NCBI RefSeq assembly: GCF_000243215.1
Contig: NZ_JH594596.1
Location: 989,297 to 1,053,296, forward strand
Direction of reading: 5' to 3'
Source: Odoribacter laneus YIT 12061
GTDB lineage: Bacteria; Bacteroidota; Bacteroidia; Bacteroidales; Marinifilaceae
DNA: 64,000 nucleotides
In this document: piece after piece, positions 35,764-44,470 of the stretch
How the letters are laid out: every line of letters starts with the position of its first letter
How positions within the stretch are numbered: the first letter of the stretch is position 1
Position numbers and translations under genes: made by a program
The notes under the pieces: model-generated
Told to the model about the DNA's origin: nothing
Seen by the model: only the letters and a program-made list of their open reading frames with translations
Database searches by the model: none

Positions 35764-36876
35764 ATGAAACGAAAGAAAAAACGGATATTAGGTATTTCAG
35801 GAATTATTTTATTACTCGCTATTTTCTTTATTGGCGGTTCTATTTGGCAGAATATAGGAACACTTGACACAAAAAAGGAACGAATATTGAAATTTGGCGG
35901 CCTGTCTTATCATTCTTTACAGAATGATGTGTTTGTTAGTCCCGAAGAATTAACGTCTTATCCGGAACGGACAACAGGTGGCCGTGCAGGATTCGGACGA
36001 TTTTTCAAAAAATCTCCCTATGCTCCGGCGAGAGAATTGCCGAAAGTTGTTTTGAAGAAAACGGATTTTGCAGCCAATCCATCGGCTTATGCCCTTTATT
36101 GGTTCGGACATTCATCTGTCCTCCTGGAATTAGACGGTGTACGGATACTGATTGATCCTGTATTGGAAAATGCCGCTCCGTTGCCGGGCGTCGTGCCGCG
36201 TTACACTACTTTCCCTATAAAACGGGAAGAGTTGCCTCATGTGGATGCCGTGTTGATTACGCACGACCATTACGATCATTTGGAGGTAAAGACGATCAAG
36301 TTCCTCCGGAATCGGGATACCCGTTTCATCGTGCCGTTGGGGGTTGGTGCCCGTCTGCGCGATTGGGGTATTCCGGAAGAACGAATCATTGAACTGGGGT
36401 GGGCAGAGACCACAGAGATCGGCTTGCTGCAAATAACTTCGACCCCCGGCGTCCATTATTCAGGACGCAGTAAAACGGATCGTAATAAAACCCTCTGGAC
36501 GGGATATGCGATAAAGGGAACACAGAAGAATATCTTTTGGAGTGGAGATTCCGGCTACGGCAAACATTTCAAACAAATCGGTGAGCAGTATGGTCCGTTC
36601 GATCTGGCTTGTGTAGAGATAGACGGATGGAATCCCGGCTGGCCGAATACGCACCTTTTTCCGGAAGAGGTAATTTCTGTTTGCAAAGATATAAATGCGA
36701 GAAAACTATTGCCTGTGCATTGGGGTGTATTTGATCTGGCATTGCATCCGTGGGATGAATCCATTCAAAAAGTGGCAGCATTGGCAGCGGCGGATCGTAT
36801 CGAATTGGTTTCGCCTATCATGGGCGAACGGATCGTACCAGGAGAGAGTGTCACCCGCATTTGGTGGCAGGATTAG
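35764..36876 (+). CDS. Membrane-anchored metallo-beta-lactamase-fold hydrolase
   Basis: About 370 residues. A basic N-terminus precedes one membrane helix (ILGISGIILLLAIFFIGGSIW), so the catalytic domain is tethered and probably outside. The zinc motif is THDHYDHLE (about residue 150); later ligands are STPGVHYSGR and WSGDSGYGKHF, and LPVHWGVFDLALHPWDES near the end, similar to NAPE-PLD-type and UlaG-like hydrolases of phosphodiesters or lactones. ATG 35764 is chosen because earlier in-frame starts (35704, 35743) overlap or hug the -7 box. Controlled by tandem operator repeats. Confidence 0.82.
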   Translation: MKRKKKRILGISGIILLLAIFFIGGSIWQNIGTLDTKKERILKFGGLSYHSLQNDVFVSPEELTSYPERTTGGRAGFGRFFKKSPYAPARELPKVVLKKTDFAANPSAYALYWFGHSSVLLELDGVRILIDPVLENAAPLPGVVPRYTTFPIKREELPHVDAVLITHDHYDHLEVKTIKFLRNRDTRFIVPLGVGARLRDWGIPEERIIELGWAETTEIGLLQITSTPGVHYSGRSKTDRNKTLWTGYAIKGTQKNIFWSGDSGYGKHFKQIGEQYGPFDLACVEIDGWNPGWPNTHLFPEEVISVCKDINARKLLPVHWGVFDLALHPWDESIQKVAALAAADRIELVSPIMGERIVPGESVTRIWWQD

Positions 36877-36899
36877 CCGGTATATTCCTTGAAAAACAG

Positions 36900-36907
36900 T
36901 ATATTTG
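36900..36907 (+). promoter_or_regulatory. -7 element of the AraC-type regulator gene
   Basis: TATATTTG, 26 bp before the start. No tandem repeats nearby, unlike the three promoters of the presumed regulon. Confidence 0.5.
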
Positions 36908-36932
36908 TAATGGATGACTAAAAATAAAGAGT

Positions 36933-37769
36933 ATGGAACCGGGTGTTGTCGTTTATAATTATATGGATACCTTTTTCTGCTGTATGGTGGAGAAAGACAA
37001 GTGGTGTGAGGAGATGATCTCCGAGCACATGTTAGTATATCTTTGTTCGGGGGAAATGGAATTGATTGCTCCCGAAAAGAAATACCATTTGAAGAAAGGG
37101 GATGCCTTTTTCGTGAAGCGCAATCATTTAGTCCGCAAAATCAAGCAACCGTCGAAAAGCGGCGAGCCTTTCAAGGGGCTGTTTCTGCAATTGAAAATGC
37201 CGTTTCTGAAACGTATGTTGAGCGAACATCAGATAACTGTGCCGCTTGTGAGCAATCCTATGACGGCGAAATCTACTTATGTACTGCTGGAGAAGCATCC
37301 GTTTTTGAACGGGCTGTTCTCATCGCTGGAACAATATTTCGGTGCGCAGCAATATCCCTCGAAAGAGTTGATGGAATCCAAATTGGCCGAGGCCGTTTTT
37401 ACGCTTCTGCAACTCAAACCCGATTTGGGGCAAGTGTTGTTTGATTTCGCCGAACCGTGGAAAATCAATCTGGAGGAGTTTATGAACAAAAACTATAAAT
37501 GTGATCTTTCGGTCGAAGAGTTCGCGCACTATACAGGACGAAGTCTGTCCTCGTTCAAAAAAGATTTCTCGCAGCTCTTTCATCTCACGCCGAGCCGTTG
37601 GATCATTAAGCGGCGGTTAGAGGAGGCCAAATGTATGATGGACAAGCTGGGGCGCAAGCCTGCCGATGTCTATCTGGAGGTTGGGTTCAAAAACCTGTCG
37701 CATTTTTCGACCGCCTTCAAAAAGGAATACGGCTATCCGCCATCGGCCATACCGGTGAGTGCTGTATAG
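36933..37769 (+). CDS. AraC-family transcriptional regulator
   Basis: 278 residues. The N-terminal half is a cupin-like sensor domain (EKKYHLKKGDAFFVKRNHLVRK) and the C-terminal 100 residues the AraC double helix-turn-helix: DLSVEEFAHYTGRSLSSFKKDF and PADVYLEVGFKNLSHFSTAFKKEYGYPPS. It probably activates the flanking genes, because three nearby promoters carry tandem 22-23-bp repeats of a size and placement typical for AraC-type activators. The inducer is unknown. GC content is higher than in the neighbouring housekeeping genes. Confidence 0.88.
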   Translation: MEPGVVVYNYMDTFFCCMVEKDKWCEEMISEHMLVYLCSGEMELIAPEKKYHLKKGDAFFVKRNHLVRKIKQPSKSGEPFKGLFLQLKMPFLKRMLSEHQITVPLVSNPMTAKSTYVLLEKHPFLNGLFSSLEQYFGAQQYPSKELMESKLAEAVFTLLQLKPDLGQVLFDFAEPWKINLEEFMNKNYKCDLSVEEFAHYTGRSLSSFKKDFSQLFHLTPSRWIIKRRLEEAKCMMDKLGRKPADVYLEVGFKNLSHFSTAFKKEYGYPPSAIPVSAV

Positions 37770-37776
37770 CGAAAAA

Positions 37777-37813
37777 GACTTTTCAGCAAAGCAGATAGAA
37801 CGTTTCGGAAAAC
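37777..37813 (+). promoter_or_regulatory. Tandem operator repeats of the MFS gene
   Basis: GACTTTTCAGCAAAG (37777-37791) and AACGTTTCGGAAAAC (37799-37813), 22 bp apart, followed by -7 TACTTTTG at 37835-37842, i.e. 21 bp further. Confidence 0.7.
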
Positions 37814-37834
37814 CTCTGTTCTTTATTATCCCTC

Positions 37835-37842
37835 TACTTTTG
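37835..37842 (+). promoter_or_regulatory. -7 promoter element of the MFS gene
   Basis: TACTTTTG, 75 bp before the start. A GGATCAGC...AATCCGATGATG segment in the leader holds CATCGGAT/ATCCGATG pairing. Confidence 0.55.
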
Positions 37843-37917
37843 CATCATCGGATCAGCTAAAAATCCGATGATGTTTTTTATGGGTATTTCCAAACGTAAT
37901 CTATTAGCATATACATA

Positions 37918-39084
37918 ATGATGAAAAAAAGTCTGATGGCAATGGCATTCGGCACATTTGGCCTAGGAATAGCCGAATTTGCCATGATGGGTATTTTAGG
38001 CAGTATCGCACAGGATTTACAGATTAGCATCACACAAGCAGGACATTTGATTTCAGCATACGCGTTGGGCGTGTGTGTCGGTTCTCCGGCCTTATTGCTG
38101 GTGCGGAAATTTCCGTTGAAACGGATTCTTTTGTTATTGTCGGTCGTCATTCTGGCAGGCAATCTTTGCGCTGCCGTAGCCCCGAATTTCACGATGTTGC
38201 TTATCGCCCGTTTCCTCTCCGGTTTTCCGCACGGAGCTTATTTCGGCGTAGCGTCCATCATTGCCCAGCGGTTGGCTCCGGAGGGAAAAGCAACGCAAGC
38301 GGTGTCGATCATGATGGCGGGGATGACGGTCGCTACGGTTTTCGGCGTGCCGTTGGGAACGGCTTTGAGCAATGCGATTTCGTGGCGGCTTACTTTTGTG
38401 TTAGTTTCCTGTTGGAGTATCATCAGCCTTTACGGAATCTGGCGTTGGGTTCCCCGTATGGACGCATTGCCCGATACGGGGTTCAAAGGACAGTTCCGTT
38501 TTATGAAATCTCCTGCCCCGTGGTTGATTGTCTTTGGTACGCTGATAGGCGGAGGCGGTGTTTATTGCTGGTATAGTTACATCAATCCATTGCTGACGAA
38601 TGTTTCGGGATTCTCCGTGAGTAGTCTTTCATGGCTGATGGTGTTGGCGGGACTTGGCATGGTGGCCGGAAATCTGATAGGCGGACGTCTGGCAGACAAA
38701 TATCCGGCAGGATTGGTGGCTGCCGTTGTCCAGTCGTGCATGGTGGTTACGTTATTGTCGATTTTCTTCTTTGCATCTGTTCCGTGGCTTTCGGTCCTTC
38801 TGATGATGATTGGGACAGCCGGACTTTTCGGGGTGGGCAGTCCGCTGCAATATTTGATTGTCCGCTTTTCGAAAGGCGGGGAAATGTTGGGTGCGGCAAG
38901 TATTCAGATTGCCTTTAATGTCGGTAATGCATTGGCCGCATGGTGTGGTGGTTTGGCCTTGCAAGCAGGGTGGAACGACCGTTATCCGGCATTGGTCGGC
39001 GTTCCATTGGCTTTTATCGGTTGTATGCTGCTGTTTACGTTGCATTATAAATATGAACGGCAACTTTCCAAACAGACAGAATGA
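37918..39084 (+). CDS. MFS exporter of the AraJ/DHA1 type
   Basis: 388 residues with about 12 helices. The N-terminus FGTFGLGIAEFAMMGILGSIAQDL and SAYALGVCVGSP are close to AraJ/YdhP-type sugar or drug efflux proteins, as is ARFLSGFPHGAYFGVASIIA. Substrate unknown. Under tandem repeats shared with the other promoters of this module, so likely controlled by the AraC-type protein encoded just upstream. Confidence 0.85.
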   Translation: MMKKSLMAMAFGTFGLGIAEFAMMGILGSIAQDLQISITQAGHLISAYALGVCVGSPALLLVRKFPLKRILLLLSVVILAGNLCAAVAPNFTMLLIARFLSGFPHGAYFGVASIIAQRLAPEGKATQAVSIMMAGMTVATVFGVPLGTALSNAISWRLTFVLVSCWSIISLYGIWRWVPRMDALPDTGFKGQFRFMKSPAPWLIVFGTLIGGGGVYCWYSYINPLLTNVSGFSVSSLSWLMVLAGLGMVAGNLIGGRLADKYPAGLVAAVVQSCMVVTLLSIFFFASVPWLSVLLMMIGTAGLFGVGSPLQYLIVRFSKGGEMLGAASIQIAFNVGNALAAWCGGLALQAGWNDRYPALVGVPLAFIGCMLLFTLHYKYERQLSKQTE

Positions 39085-39120
39085 CGTTTCGGAAAACTTC
39101 AAAATGACGTCTGGAAAAAC
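39083..39120 (+). promoter_or_regulatory. Tandem operator repeats of the exported redox operon
   Basis: GACGTTTCGGAAAAC (39083-39097) and GACGTCTGGAAAAAC (39106-39120), 23 bp apart, starting at the stop of the MFS gene; -7 TATCTTTG at 39142-39149 follows 21 bp later. Confidence 0.72.
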
Positions 39121-39141
39121 CTGCAGGGAAGTGCCTGCCGG

Positions 39142-39149
39142 TATCTTTG
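39142..39149 (+). promoter_or_regulatory. -7 promoter element of the redox operon
   Basis: TATCTTTG, 28 bp before the C-GCAxxG-C-C gene. Confidence 0.6.
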
Positions 39150-39177
39150 CAGCAAAGAAATAATTAAAAACAAGTGC

Positions 39178-39744
39178 ATGAAGAAGATACTTATATCCGC
39201 TATTGGGATGTTGGCAATCGTTACGGTACAGGAGGTCAAATCACAGGAGCATATCCCGGAAACGGATATTTACCAAACAGAGGAACGAAATGATATGATG
39301 GAAAAAGTCAGGGTTGAAATCATCCGGTTGCGGGAACAAAACTATTCCTGCTCGCAGGCAACCCTATTGGGAATATGCAGAACACTCGGCAGCAATCTGC
39401 CGGAACAGCAAATCATGGCGTTCTCGGCAGGTTTTCGGGGCGGTATCGGACGCTCCTATAACGAGGGAACCTGCGGAGCACTCTCGGCTGGAATCATGGC
39501 TTTGGGTATATACCTGCCTGATGAAAACGAGAAAACAATCGCTTTGTCCAAAGAGTTGTTCGACCATTTCAAGCAGGAGAATGGAACGGTAATTTGCGGT
39601 AATATCGTGCAAAAGTACGGATTCTCCCGATGTACGGGTTGTTGTTTGTGTATTGGGAATAAAGTCGCTGAGTTGTTGCAGCGCGAAAAAGCGCAATTCG
39701 GCACAGTACAAATGTTTCGACGGAATGGCAGAATCAACAAATAA
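39178..39744 (+). CDS. Exported C-GCAxxG-C-C family redox protein
   Basis: 188 residues. Signal peptide MKKILISAIGMLAIVTVQEVKS, cut before QEH. The family cysteines follow: YSCSQATLLG, EGTCGALSAG (the CGAxxxG core), VICGNI and RCTGCCLCIGN. These proteins are thought to hold redox-active cysteines or a metal cluster; most are cytoplasmic, so the signal peptide is unusual. First gene of an operon with the rhodanese (5-bp gap), acetyltransferase, a small frame and the alcohol dehydrogenase. Confidence 0.82.
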   Translation: MKKILISAIGMLAIVTVQEVKSQEHIPETDIYQTEERNDMMEKVRVEIIRLREQNYSCSQATLLGICRTLGSNLPEQQIMAFSAGFRGGIGRSYNEGTCGALSAGIMALGIYLPDENEKTIALSKELFDHFKQENGTVICGNIVQKYGFSRCTGCCLCIGNKVAELLQREKAQFGTVQMFRRNGRINK

Positions 39745-39749
39745 TATAA

Positions 39750-40568
39750 GTGAAAATGAAAAAAAGAATAGCAATGATGATGGCAGCGACGCTTCTGATA
39801 GAATGCACAAGCTGCGAAGCCAAGAACCATCCGGCAGCCGGAGATTCTGATACTCCTACGCCTCAGTTTCTTGGTGCAATGTCCCCACAACAGGCATTGG
39901 CGTATATGAAAACAACCGAGAACCTGATTATTGTCGATGTTGCTTCGAGGAACAATTTTGAACGTAAGCATTTCCTAGGAGCGATCAATATTCCGATTGA
40001 GAATCTGAATAGTCAGGAGGAACGGGAATTGTATCTCGGCATCCCTGCGGGACGTCCGGTAATATTGCATTGTCGGCTGGGTATGATTGTGCCCGGTGCT
40101 TACCGCAGCTTGAAAGAGTTACGCTCCGATATTCCGGCAATTTCCTACATTGACGGTGCGCCATTGTTCGATGAGTATAATTCGTGGAAAAACGAACAGG
40201 AGCATAAAAACGAGAATGGTCTCACTGGGAGCGAACGTTATCTGGGCGGACTTACTCCATCCGATGCGCTTGAATACATGAAATCTACTCCCAATTTGTA
40301 TATCATCGATGTGCGCGAAGACGACTGGTATGAGGGCTATACCCAATTCGTCGGTAACATTCACATCCCACGCACCCAATTGCCGGAGCGTTATACGGAA
40401 ATTCCGTCTGATCGTCCTGTGATTCTCAATTGCGGAGCAGGGGTACAAGCTCCACGAGCTTATGATTTTTTACGGGAGAAGCGCGCGGACATCAAACAAC
40501 TCTCTTATATCGCAGGAACTCCGCTGTTCGCCGCATATAATAATTGGCTGAAAGAACTAAAGAAATAA
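39750..40568 (+). CDS. Exported tandem rhodanese-domain lipoprotein
   Basis: 272 residues with an N-terminal signal ending LLIECTSC, which can act as lipobox. Two rhodanese domains follow, about 40-135 and 165-270. Both active-loop cysteines are present: ILHCRLGM and ILNCGAGV; the loops are not those of classical thiosulfate sulfurtransferases. It could carry persulfide sulfur in the periplasm. Operon gaps of 5 and 6 bp. An alternative start is two codons later. Confidence 0.8.
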   Translation: MKMKKRIAMMMAATLLIECTSCEAKNHPAAGDSDTPTPQFLGAMSPQQALAYMKTTENLIIVDVASRNNFERKHFLGAINIPIENLNSQEERELYLGIPAGRPVILHCRLGMIVPGAYRSLKELRSDIPAISYIDGAPLFDEYNSWKNEQEHKNENGLTGSERYLGGLTPSDALEYMKSTPNLYIIDVREDDWYEGYTQFVGNIHIPRTQLPERYTEIPSDRPVILNCGAGVQAPRAYDFLREKRADIKQLSYIAGTPLFAAYNNWLKELKK

Positions 40569-40574
40569 CCGGTT

Positions 40575-41135
40575 ATGAAAGAGATTGAAAAATTGCAGGT
40601 TGGGGCATATTACCGCATGGACGATGCAGAAATAGCTGAAATCCAGAACAAAGCCATCGCCTTGTGTCAGAAAATAGACACAGTATCCATTCTGGATCCT
40701 TCAATCCGGGAACAGCTGTTTCGTAAACTGTTTGGAAGCGTAGGAAAAAATCCGAGCATCAAACCCGGTTTCAGATGCGATTTGGGTGTCAACATCCATA
40801 TCGGCGATAATTTTCTCACGAACTACAACGTGATGATTCTCGATATGGCTACTGTTACCATAGGCGATAATGTGTGGATCGGTCCCAATACCGGCATTTT
40901 TGCCGTATCGCATCCGATGGAGGCTGTCGGTCGGCAGGAAATGTTGGCCATTGCCAAACCGGTTACCATTGGCGACAGCGTATGGATCGGCGGTAATGTA
41001 ACGGTATTGATGGGCGTTACGATAGGGAAGAATGCTGTAATCGGAGCCGGAACCATCGTAACCTGCGATGTACCGGAGAATGCGGTGGTCGTGGGAAATC
41101 CGGCTCGCATAGTCAAATATATTGAAAATAAATAA
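40575..41135 (+). CDS. Hexapeptide-repeat O-acetyltransferase (maltose/galactoside type)
   Basis: 186-residue acetyl-CoA-dependent sugar O-acetyltransferase with left-handed beta-helix. Maltose-acetyltransferase N-terminal segment LFRKLFGSVGKNPSIKPGFRCDLG, then GDNFLTNYNVMILD, IGDNVWIGPNTGIFAVSHP (catalytic His) and IGDSVWIGGNVTVLMGVTIG. No signal peptide, so cytoplasmic, unlike its operon neighbours. Confidence 0.88.
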   Translation: MKEIEKLQVGAYYRMDDAEIAEIQNKAIALCQKIDTVSILDPSIREQLFRKLFGSVGKNPSIKPGFRCDLGVNIHIGDNFLTNYNVMILDMATVTIGDNVWIGPNTGIFAVSHPMEAVGRQEMLAIAKPVTIGDSVWIGGNVTVLMGVTIGKNAVIGAGTIVTCDVPENAVVVGNPARIVKYIENK

Positions 41136-41138
41136 ATC

Positions 41139-41234
41139 ATGGAAAAGCAATTTGAATTGCAAATTACTCCTGAGGAACTCCTGTTATTCTTCTCCGATTT
41201 TTTCAAAGGAAGAGTAACTACCAGAAACATTTAG
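41139..41234 (+). CDS. Possible 31-residue protein in the redox operon
   Basis: Short frame MEKQFELQITPEELLLFFSDFF... ending TTRNI, three bases after the acetyltransferase stop and 29 bp before the alcohol dehydrogenase. Amphipathic, acidic. No family recognised; position favours a real small gene. Confidence 0.45.
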   Translation: MEKQFELQITPEELLLFFSDFFKGRVTTRNI

Positions 41235-41263
41235 ATTATTAACGAATAAAAACAAGGAAGAAA

Positions 41264-42406
41264 ATGAAAAAGATTTTTTATTTGCTGTTTGCTCTCTTAC
41301 TGACAAGCTTTGTAAACGCACAGGCGCAGCACCATCCCTCTCATGGAGGAGCTATTCACTCGAAAGGTTTTGCTACAATGGATAAAAGCGGCGTATTGAC
41401 CGCTTATGAATTTGAGCGCAAAACAGTCGGCGACAATGACGTTCTGATTGAGATTCTTTATTCTGGTATCTGTCATAGTGACATCCATCAATCTCGCGAC
41501 GAATGGGGCGGTTCGATTTTTCCTATGGTTCCTGGCCATGAGATTGCCGGACGTGTCATAGAAGTCGGCAAGAATGTAACGAAATTCAAGGTCGGTGATT
41601 TGGCTGGTGTAGGCTGTATGGTCAATTCCTGTGGCGTATGTGATCGTTGCAAGGCCGGAGAAGAACAATATTGCGAGAACAACAAGACAGTCTATACCTA
41701 TAATTCCCGTGATTTTGAGGGCGATCCTACTCTCGGAGGCTACTCGAACAACATCGTCGTAACAGAAAAATTCGCACTGAAGATTCCGCAGGGGGCTGAC
41801 CTTGCCCGTATTGCACCGTTGCTGTGTGCTGGAGCTACAACCTACTCACCCTTGCGCTTTACGCATGTGGGACAGGGGGATAAAATTGCTGTGGCCGGAT
41901 TTGGAGGTTTGGGACATTTAGCTGTACAGTACGCCGTTTCATTCGGTGCAGAGGTTACCGTATTCGATATTTCAGAGGATAAGCGGACTGATGCTATCCG
42001 TATGGGAGCCACAAAATATGTCAATGTTAATAATCCGGAGGAATGGAAAGGGCTGGAAAATTCGTTTCGCGTAATCCTCAGCACAATTCCTGCAAAATTC
42101 AATGTAGAACAGTATGTGCGTATGCTGAAAGTGGACGGCGAAATGGTATTAATCGGTATGCCTGCCGCAGACCAGATTCCGTCGGTTCATACGGGTGCAT
42201 TGGCCGGACGTCGTAAAATTTACGGTACGTTAATCGCCGGCATCCCCGAAACGCAGGAGATGCTCGACTACTCGATTGCGCACAACATCTACCCCGAAAT
42301 CGAACTGCTTGACGCTGATGCCGACGCAATCAATCGTGCGTATCAGAACGTAATTGACGGTAAAGTGAAATTCCGGTACGTGATCGATATGAATACGCTG
42401 AAATAG
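41264..42406 (+). CDS. Zinc alcohol dehydrogenase (CAD type) with signal peptide
   Basis: 380 residues. A clear signal peptide, MKKIFYLLFALLLTSFVNAQA, is followed by His-rich QHHPSHGGAIHS and then a complete medium-chain dehydrogenase. Catalytic zinc: GICHSD and PGHEIAGRV; structural zinc Cys set in NSCGVCDRCKAGEEQYC; Rossmann motif AGFGGLGHLAVQ. The body matches NADP(H)-dependent cinnamyl/aldehyde reductases (YahK-type). Export of a nicotinamide-dependent enzyme would be unusual, because the cofactor is cytoplasmic; it may stay folded inside, be a lipid-free periplasmic enzyme, or have a new role. Last gene of the operon, before hairpin 42425-42456. Confidence 0.85.
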   Translation: MKKIFYLLFALLLTSFVNAQAQHHPSHGGAIHSKGFATMDKSGVLTAYEFERKTVGDNDVLIEILYSGICHSDIHQSRDEWGGSIFPMVPGHEIAGRVIEVGKNVTKFKVGDLAGVGCMVNSCGVCDRCKAGEEQYCENNKTVYTYNSRDFEGDPTLGGYSNNIVVTEKFALKIPQGADLARIAPLLCAGATTYSPLRFTHVGQGDKIAVAGFGGLGHLAVQYAVSFGAEVTVFDISEDKRTDAIRMGATKYVNVNNPEEWKGLENSFRVILSTIPAKFNVEQYVRMLKVDGEMVLIGMPAADQIPSVHTGALAGRRKIYGTLIAGIPETQEMLDYSIAHNIYPEIELLDADADAINRAYQNVIDGKVKFRYVIDMNTLK

Positions 42407-42424
42407 AAAAATATACAATTAAGA

Positions 42425-42456
42425 AAGGACGACCGGCATAGTTCAAGGTCGTCCTT
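42425..42456. terminator. Hairpin terminator after the redox operon
   Basis: AAGGACGACC / GGTCGTCCTT, perfect 10-bp stem with 12-nt loop. No long T-tract on the plus strand, so termination strength is uncertain. Confidence 0.5.
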
Positions 42457-42680
42457 ATTGTAGTGGATTCAAGTGCTTATTTTGGACATTTATCATCGGA
42501 ACAACATTCTATAAATGAAACTTTTGTTGCAACATAAGGCATTATTGAAATATATCCTTTTAATATGCTACCTACCGCAGATACATGAAATTCTCTGATC
42601 CGAAATAATAAAGAATTACGGATTTCTTTCTGTCCTTTCTGTTCTTTTTCCTCTTTGTTCGCCTTTTGTGTATAAAAGTT

Positions 42681-43262
42681 CTACAATTCTCCTCTTTCTA
42701 TTCTTTTTACGATATCTTCTATTTCACGGTCTTTTCCGTAAGGTGCATAATCGGCTTTTAGATTATTTCCGAACAAAAGAGCGAGAGATTGCCAGAAATA
42801 GGCGTTGACACTGCCTTTGTATTCCTTGATATGGGCAAAGGCACTGTTATTGGTTTCCCGGTAGATTAATCTTACCAGAATGCGTCCCTGAGTAATCGAC
42901 AGTTTCATTAAAGGTTGTTTGAACGATTTCATCAGGGCTTTGTATTCTTTTTTAATTATTTCTTTTCGTTTGGATTTATCTTTTGTTTGGTCTATCTGCC
43001 GGTCTATTTGTTGAATTTTCTCTGCAGCAATCCGGGCGTAGGGGTATACTTTTTTTACATTGTATTCCAATCGGGTTTGGCGTCGTGCGGAACGGATATA
43101 TTTTTTTTTGTAGAGATTTTTACCTTTCACTTTTACTTCCTGTAGATACACATGGGGCAGGGTATCTGCTTCAGATACGGCAACCGGAAGAAGAGGTTCC
43201 TGTGCATTTAAAGCGTTTGCGTAAAATAAAGATAAAAGTATGCTACAGATTATTCTTACCAT
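42681..43262 (-). CDS. DUF4294 family exported protein
   Basis: 193 residues with signal peptide ending NALNA/QE. The conserved core includes TLPHVYLQEVKV, RRQTRLEYNVKKVYPYA and LVRLIYRETNNSAF, with a lysine-rich middle helix (DKSKRKEIIKKEYKALMK). Function unknown for the family; found throughout Bacteroidales. Divergent from yqgE with only 45 bp between, sharing a promoter region. Confidence 0.75.
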   Translation of the reverse strand: MVRIICSILLSLFYANALNAQEPLLPVAVSEADTLPHVYLQEVKVKGKNLYKKKYIRSARRQTRLEYNVKKVYPYARIAAEKIQQIDRQIDQTKDKSKRKEIIKKEYKALMKSFKQPLMKLSITQGRILVRLIYRETNNSAFAHIKEYKGSVNAYFWQSLALLFGNNLKADYAPYGKDREIEDIVKRIERGEL

Positions 43263-43307
43263 ACCAAAATAATTTGCTATTTTTGACAGGTAAAAATACG
43301 AATATTT

Positions 43308-43898
43308 GTGGACGAACAGTTTCAGGATTTGTTTAAAATAAAGCCTAATCGTAAAAATGTTGCGGTAGGGGATATCTTAATCGCCGAGCCTTTTCTGGAG
43401 GGTCGGTATTTTTCCCGTGCTGTGGTCTATATCGTAGAACACGATGAAAAAGGGAGTATCGGGTTTGTCTTGAATAAGCCGATATCCTATACGACGTCGG
43501 ATCTGGTGACAGAATTGAAAGGGATGGACTTTCCGGTATATTTAGGAGGACCGGTGGAACAAAATCAGTTGTATTATTTGCATACTCATTCGGAACTTCC
43601 GGATGCTTTACATATTGATGACGGAATTTATTGGGGAGGAGATTTTGTGCATCTTACCCGTTTGATAAGGGAGGGAAAAGTTCTTCCGGAAGAAATTCGT
43701 TTTTTTGCTGGTTATAGCGGTTGGGAAGCCGGACAGTTGCAAAAAGAGCTGGAGGAGAATTCGTGGATGGTGGGGAATATGGAACGCACTCGTCTTTTGC
43801 AATTACCTTGGTCTGAACTGTGGGAGAAATCGATGTCGGATCTGGGAGGAAGGTATAAAATTTGGGCAAATTTTCCGGAAGATCCTATTATGAATTAA
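43308..43898 (+). CDS. YqgE/AlgH family protein (UPF0301)
   Basis: 196 residues from a GTG start. The family pattern is clear: LIAEPFLEGRYFSRAVVYIVEHDEKGSIGFVLNKP, then YLGGPVEQNQLYYLHT, FFAGYSGWEAGQLQKEL and WSEL. Role in the cell is unsettled. Divergent from the DUF4294 gene; the RNase P RNA gene follows after a 130-bp gap. Confidence 0.85.
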   Translation: MDEQFQDLFKIKPNRKNVAVGDILIAEPFLEGRYFSRAVVYIVEHDEKGSIGFVLNKPISYTTSDLVTELKGMDFPVYLGGPVEQNQLYYLHTHSELPDALHIDDGIYWGGDFVHLTRLIREGKVLPEEIRFFAGYSGWEAGQLQKELEENSWMVGNMERTRLLQLPWSELWEKSMSDLGGRYKIWANFPEDPIMN

Positions 43899-44029
43899 AA
43901 GGAGGAATCCGGAGATTCGTATACAGAATAAGTACACTATCAGAATTAGTGATACATTTCAGGAATATGATAAACTGAAATGAAGGAGTTTATAAAATTA
44001 TTAAATAAGTCGGAAGACTTAAAGGAATA

Positions 44030-44390
44030 AATAGCAGGTCGTTCTATCGCTGTCCTGAAAAGGAGAGAGGAAAGTCCGGGCAACACAGGGAGCCGTGCTT
44101 CTTAACGAGAAGATGTCTGTGAAGGCATATCCAGCGTAACAGAAAAAAACCGTTCCAGATTTGTGTAAGCAAGTCCGGAATAAGGGTGAAAAGGCGGAGT
44201 AAGAGCCCACCGGTGCTCCGGGTGACCGGGGCAGCCGTACGTCTCACGGGTTGCAAGACCATGTATACCGATGTTTTAAGCTTTCCCGGCTGAATCGGGG
44301 GGTAGGTCGCTCGATCTGCAGAGTGATCTGCAGACTAGATAAATGATAGAAACCGAAAGGAACAGAACCCGGCTTACAGACCTGCTATTT
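44030..44390 (+). ncRNA. rnpB: RNase P RNA (bacterial class A)
   Basis: Ends pair as P1: AATAGCAGGTC with GACCTGCTATT (to 44389). The conserved core regions are present: GAGAGGAAAGTCCGGGC (CR I), AGAGCCCACCG, and the 3' ACAGAACCCGGCTTA. About 360 nt, normal length. Catalyses removal of the 5' leader from tRNA precursors together with RnpA. Lies between yqgE and the L-serine dehydratase. Confidence 0.95.
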
Positions 44391-44470
44391 TTAATGAAAA
44401 GACAAGAGATAAGACAGCAATTCAGGTGTTTTTATCGTTTAATAATAGGTGTTAAGATTTAAATTGGCAA

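Noticed and set aside
39178-42406. Metal-resistance operon
   Set aside because: The rhodanese and redox proteins could suggest it, but there is no metal transporter or sensor.
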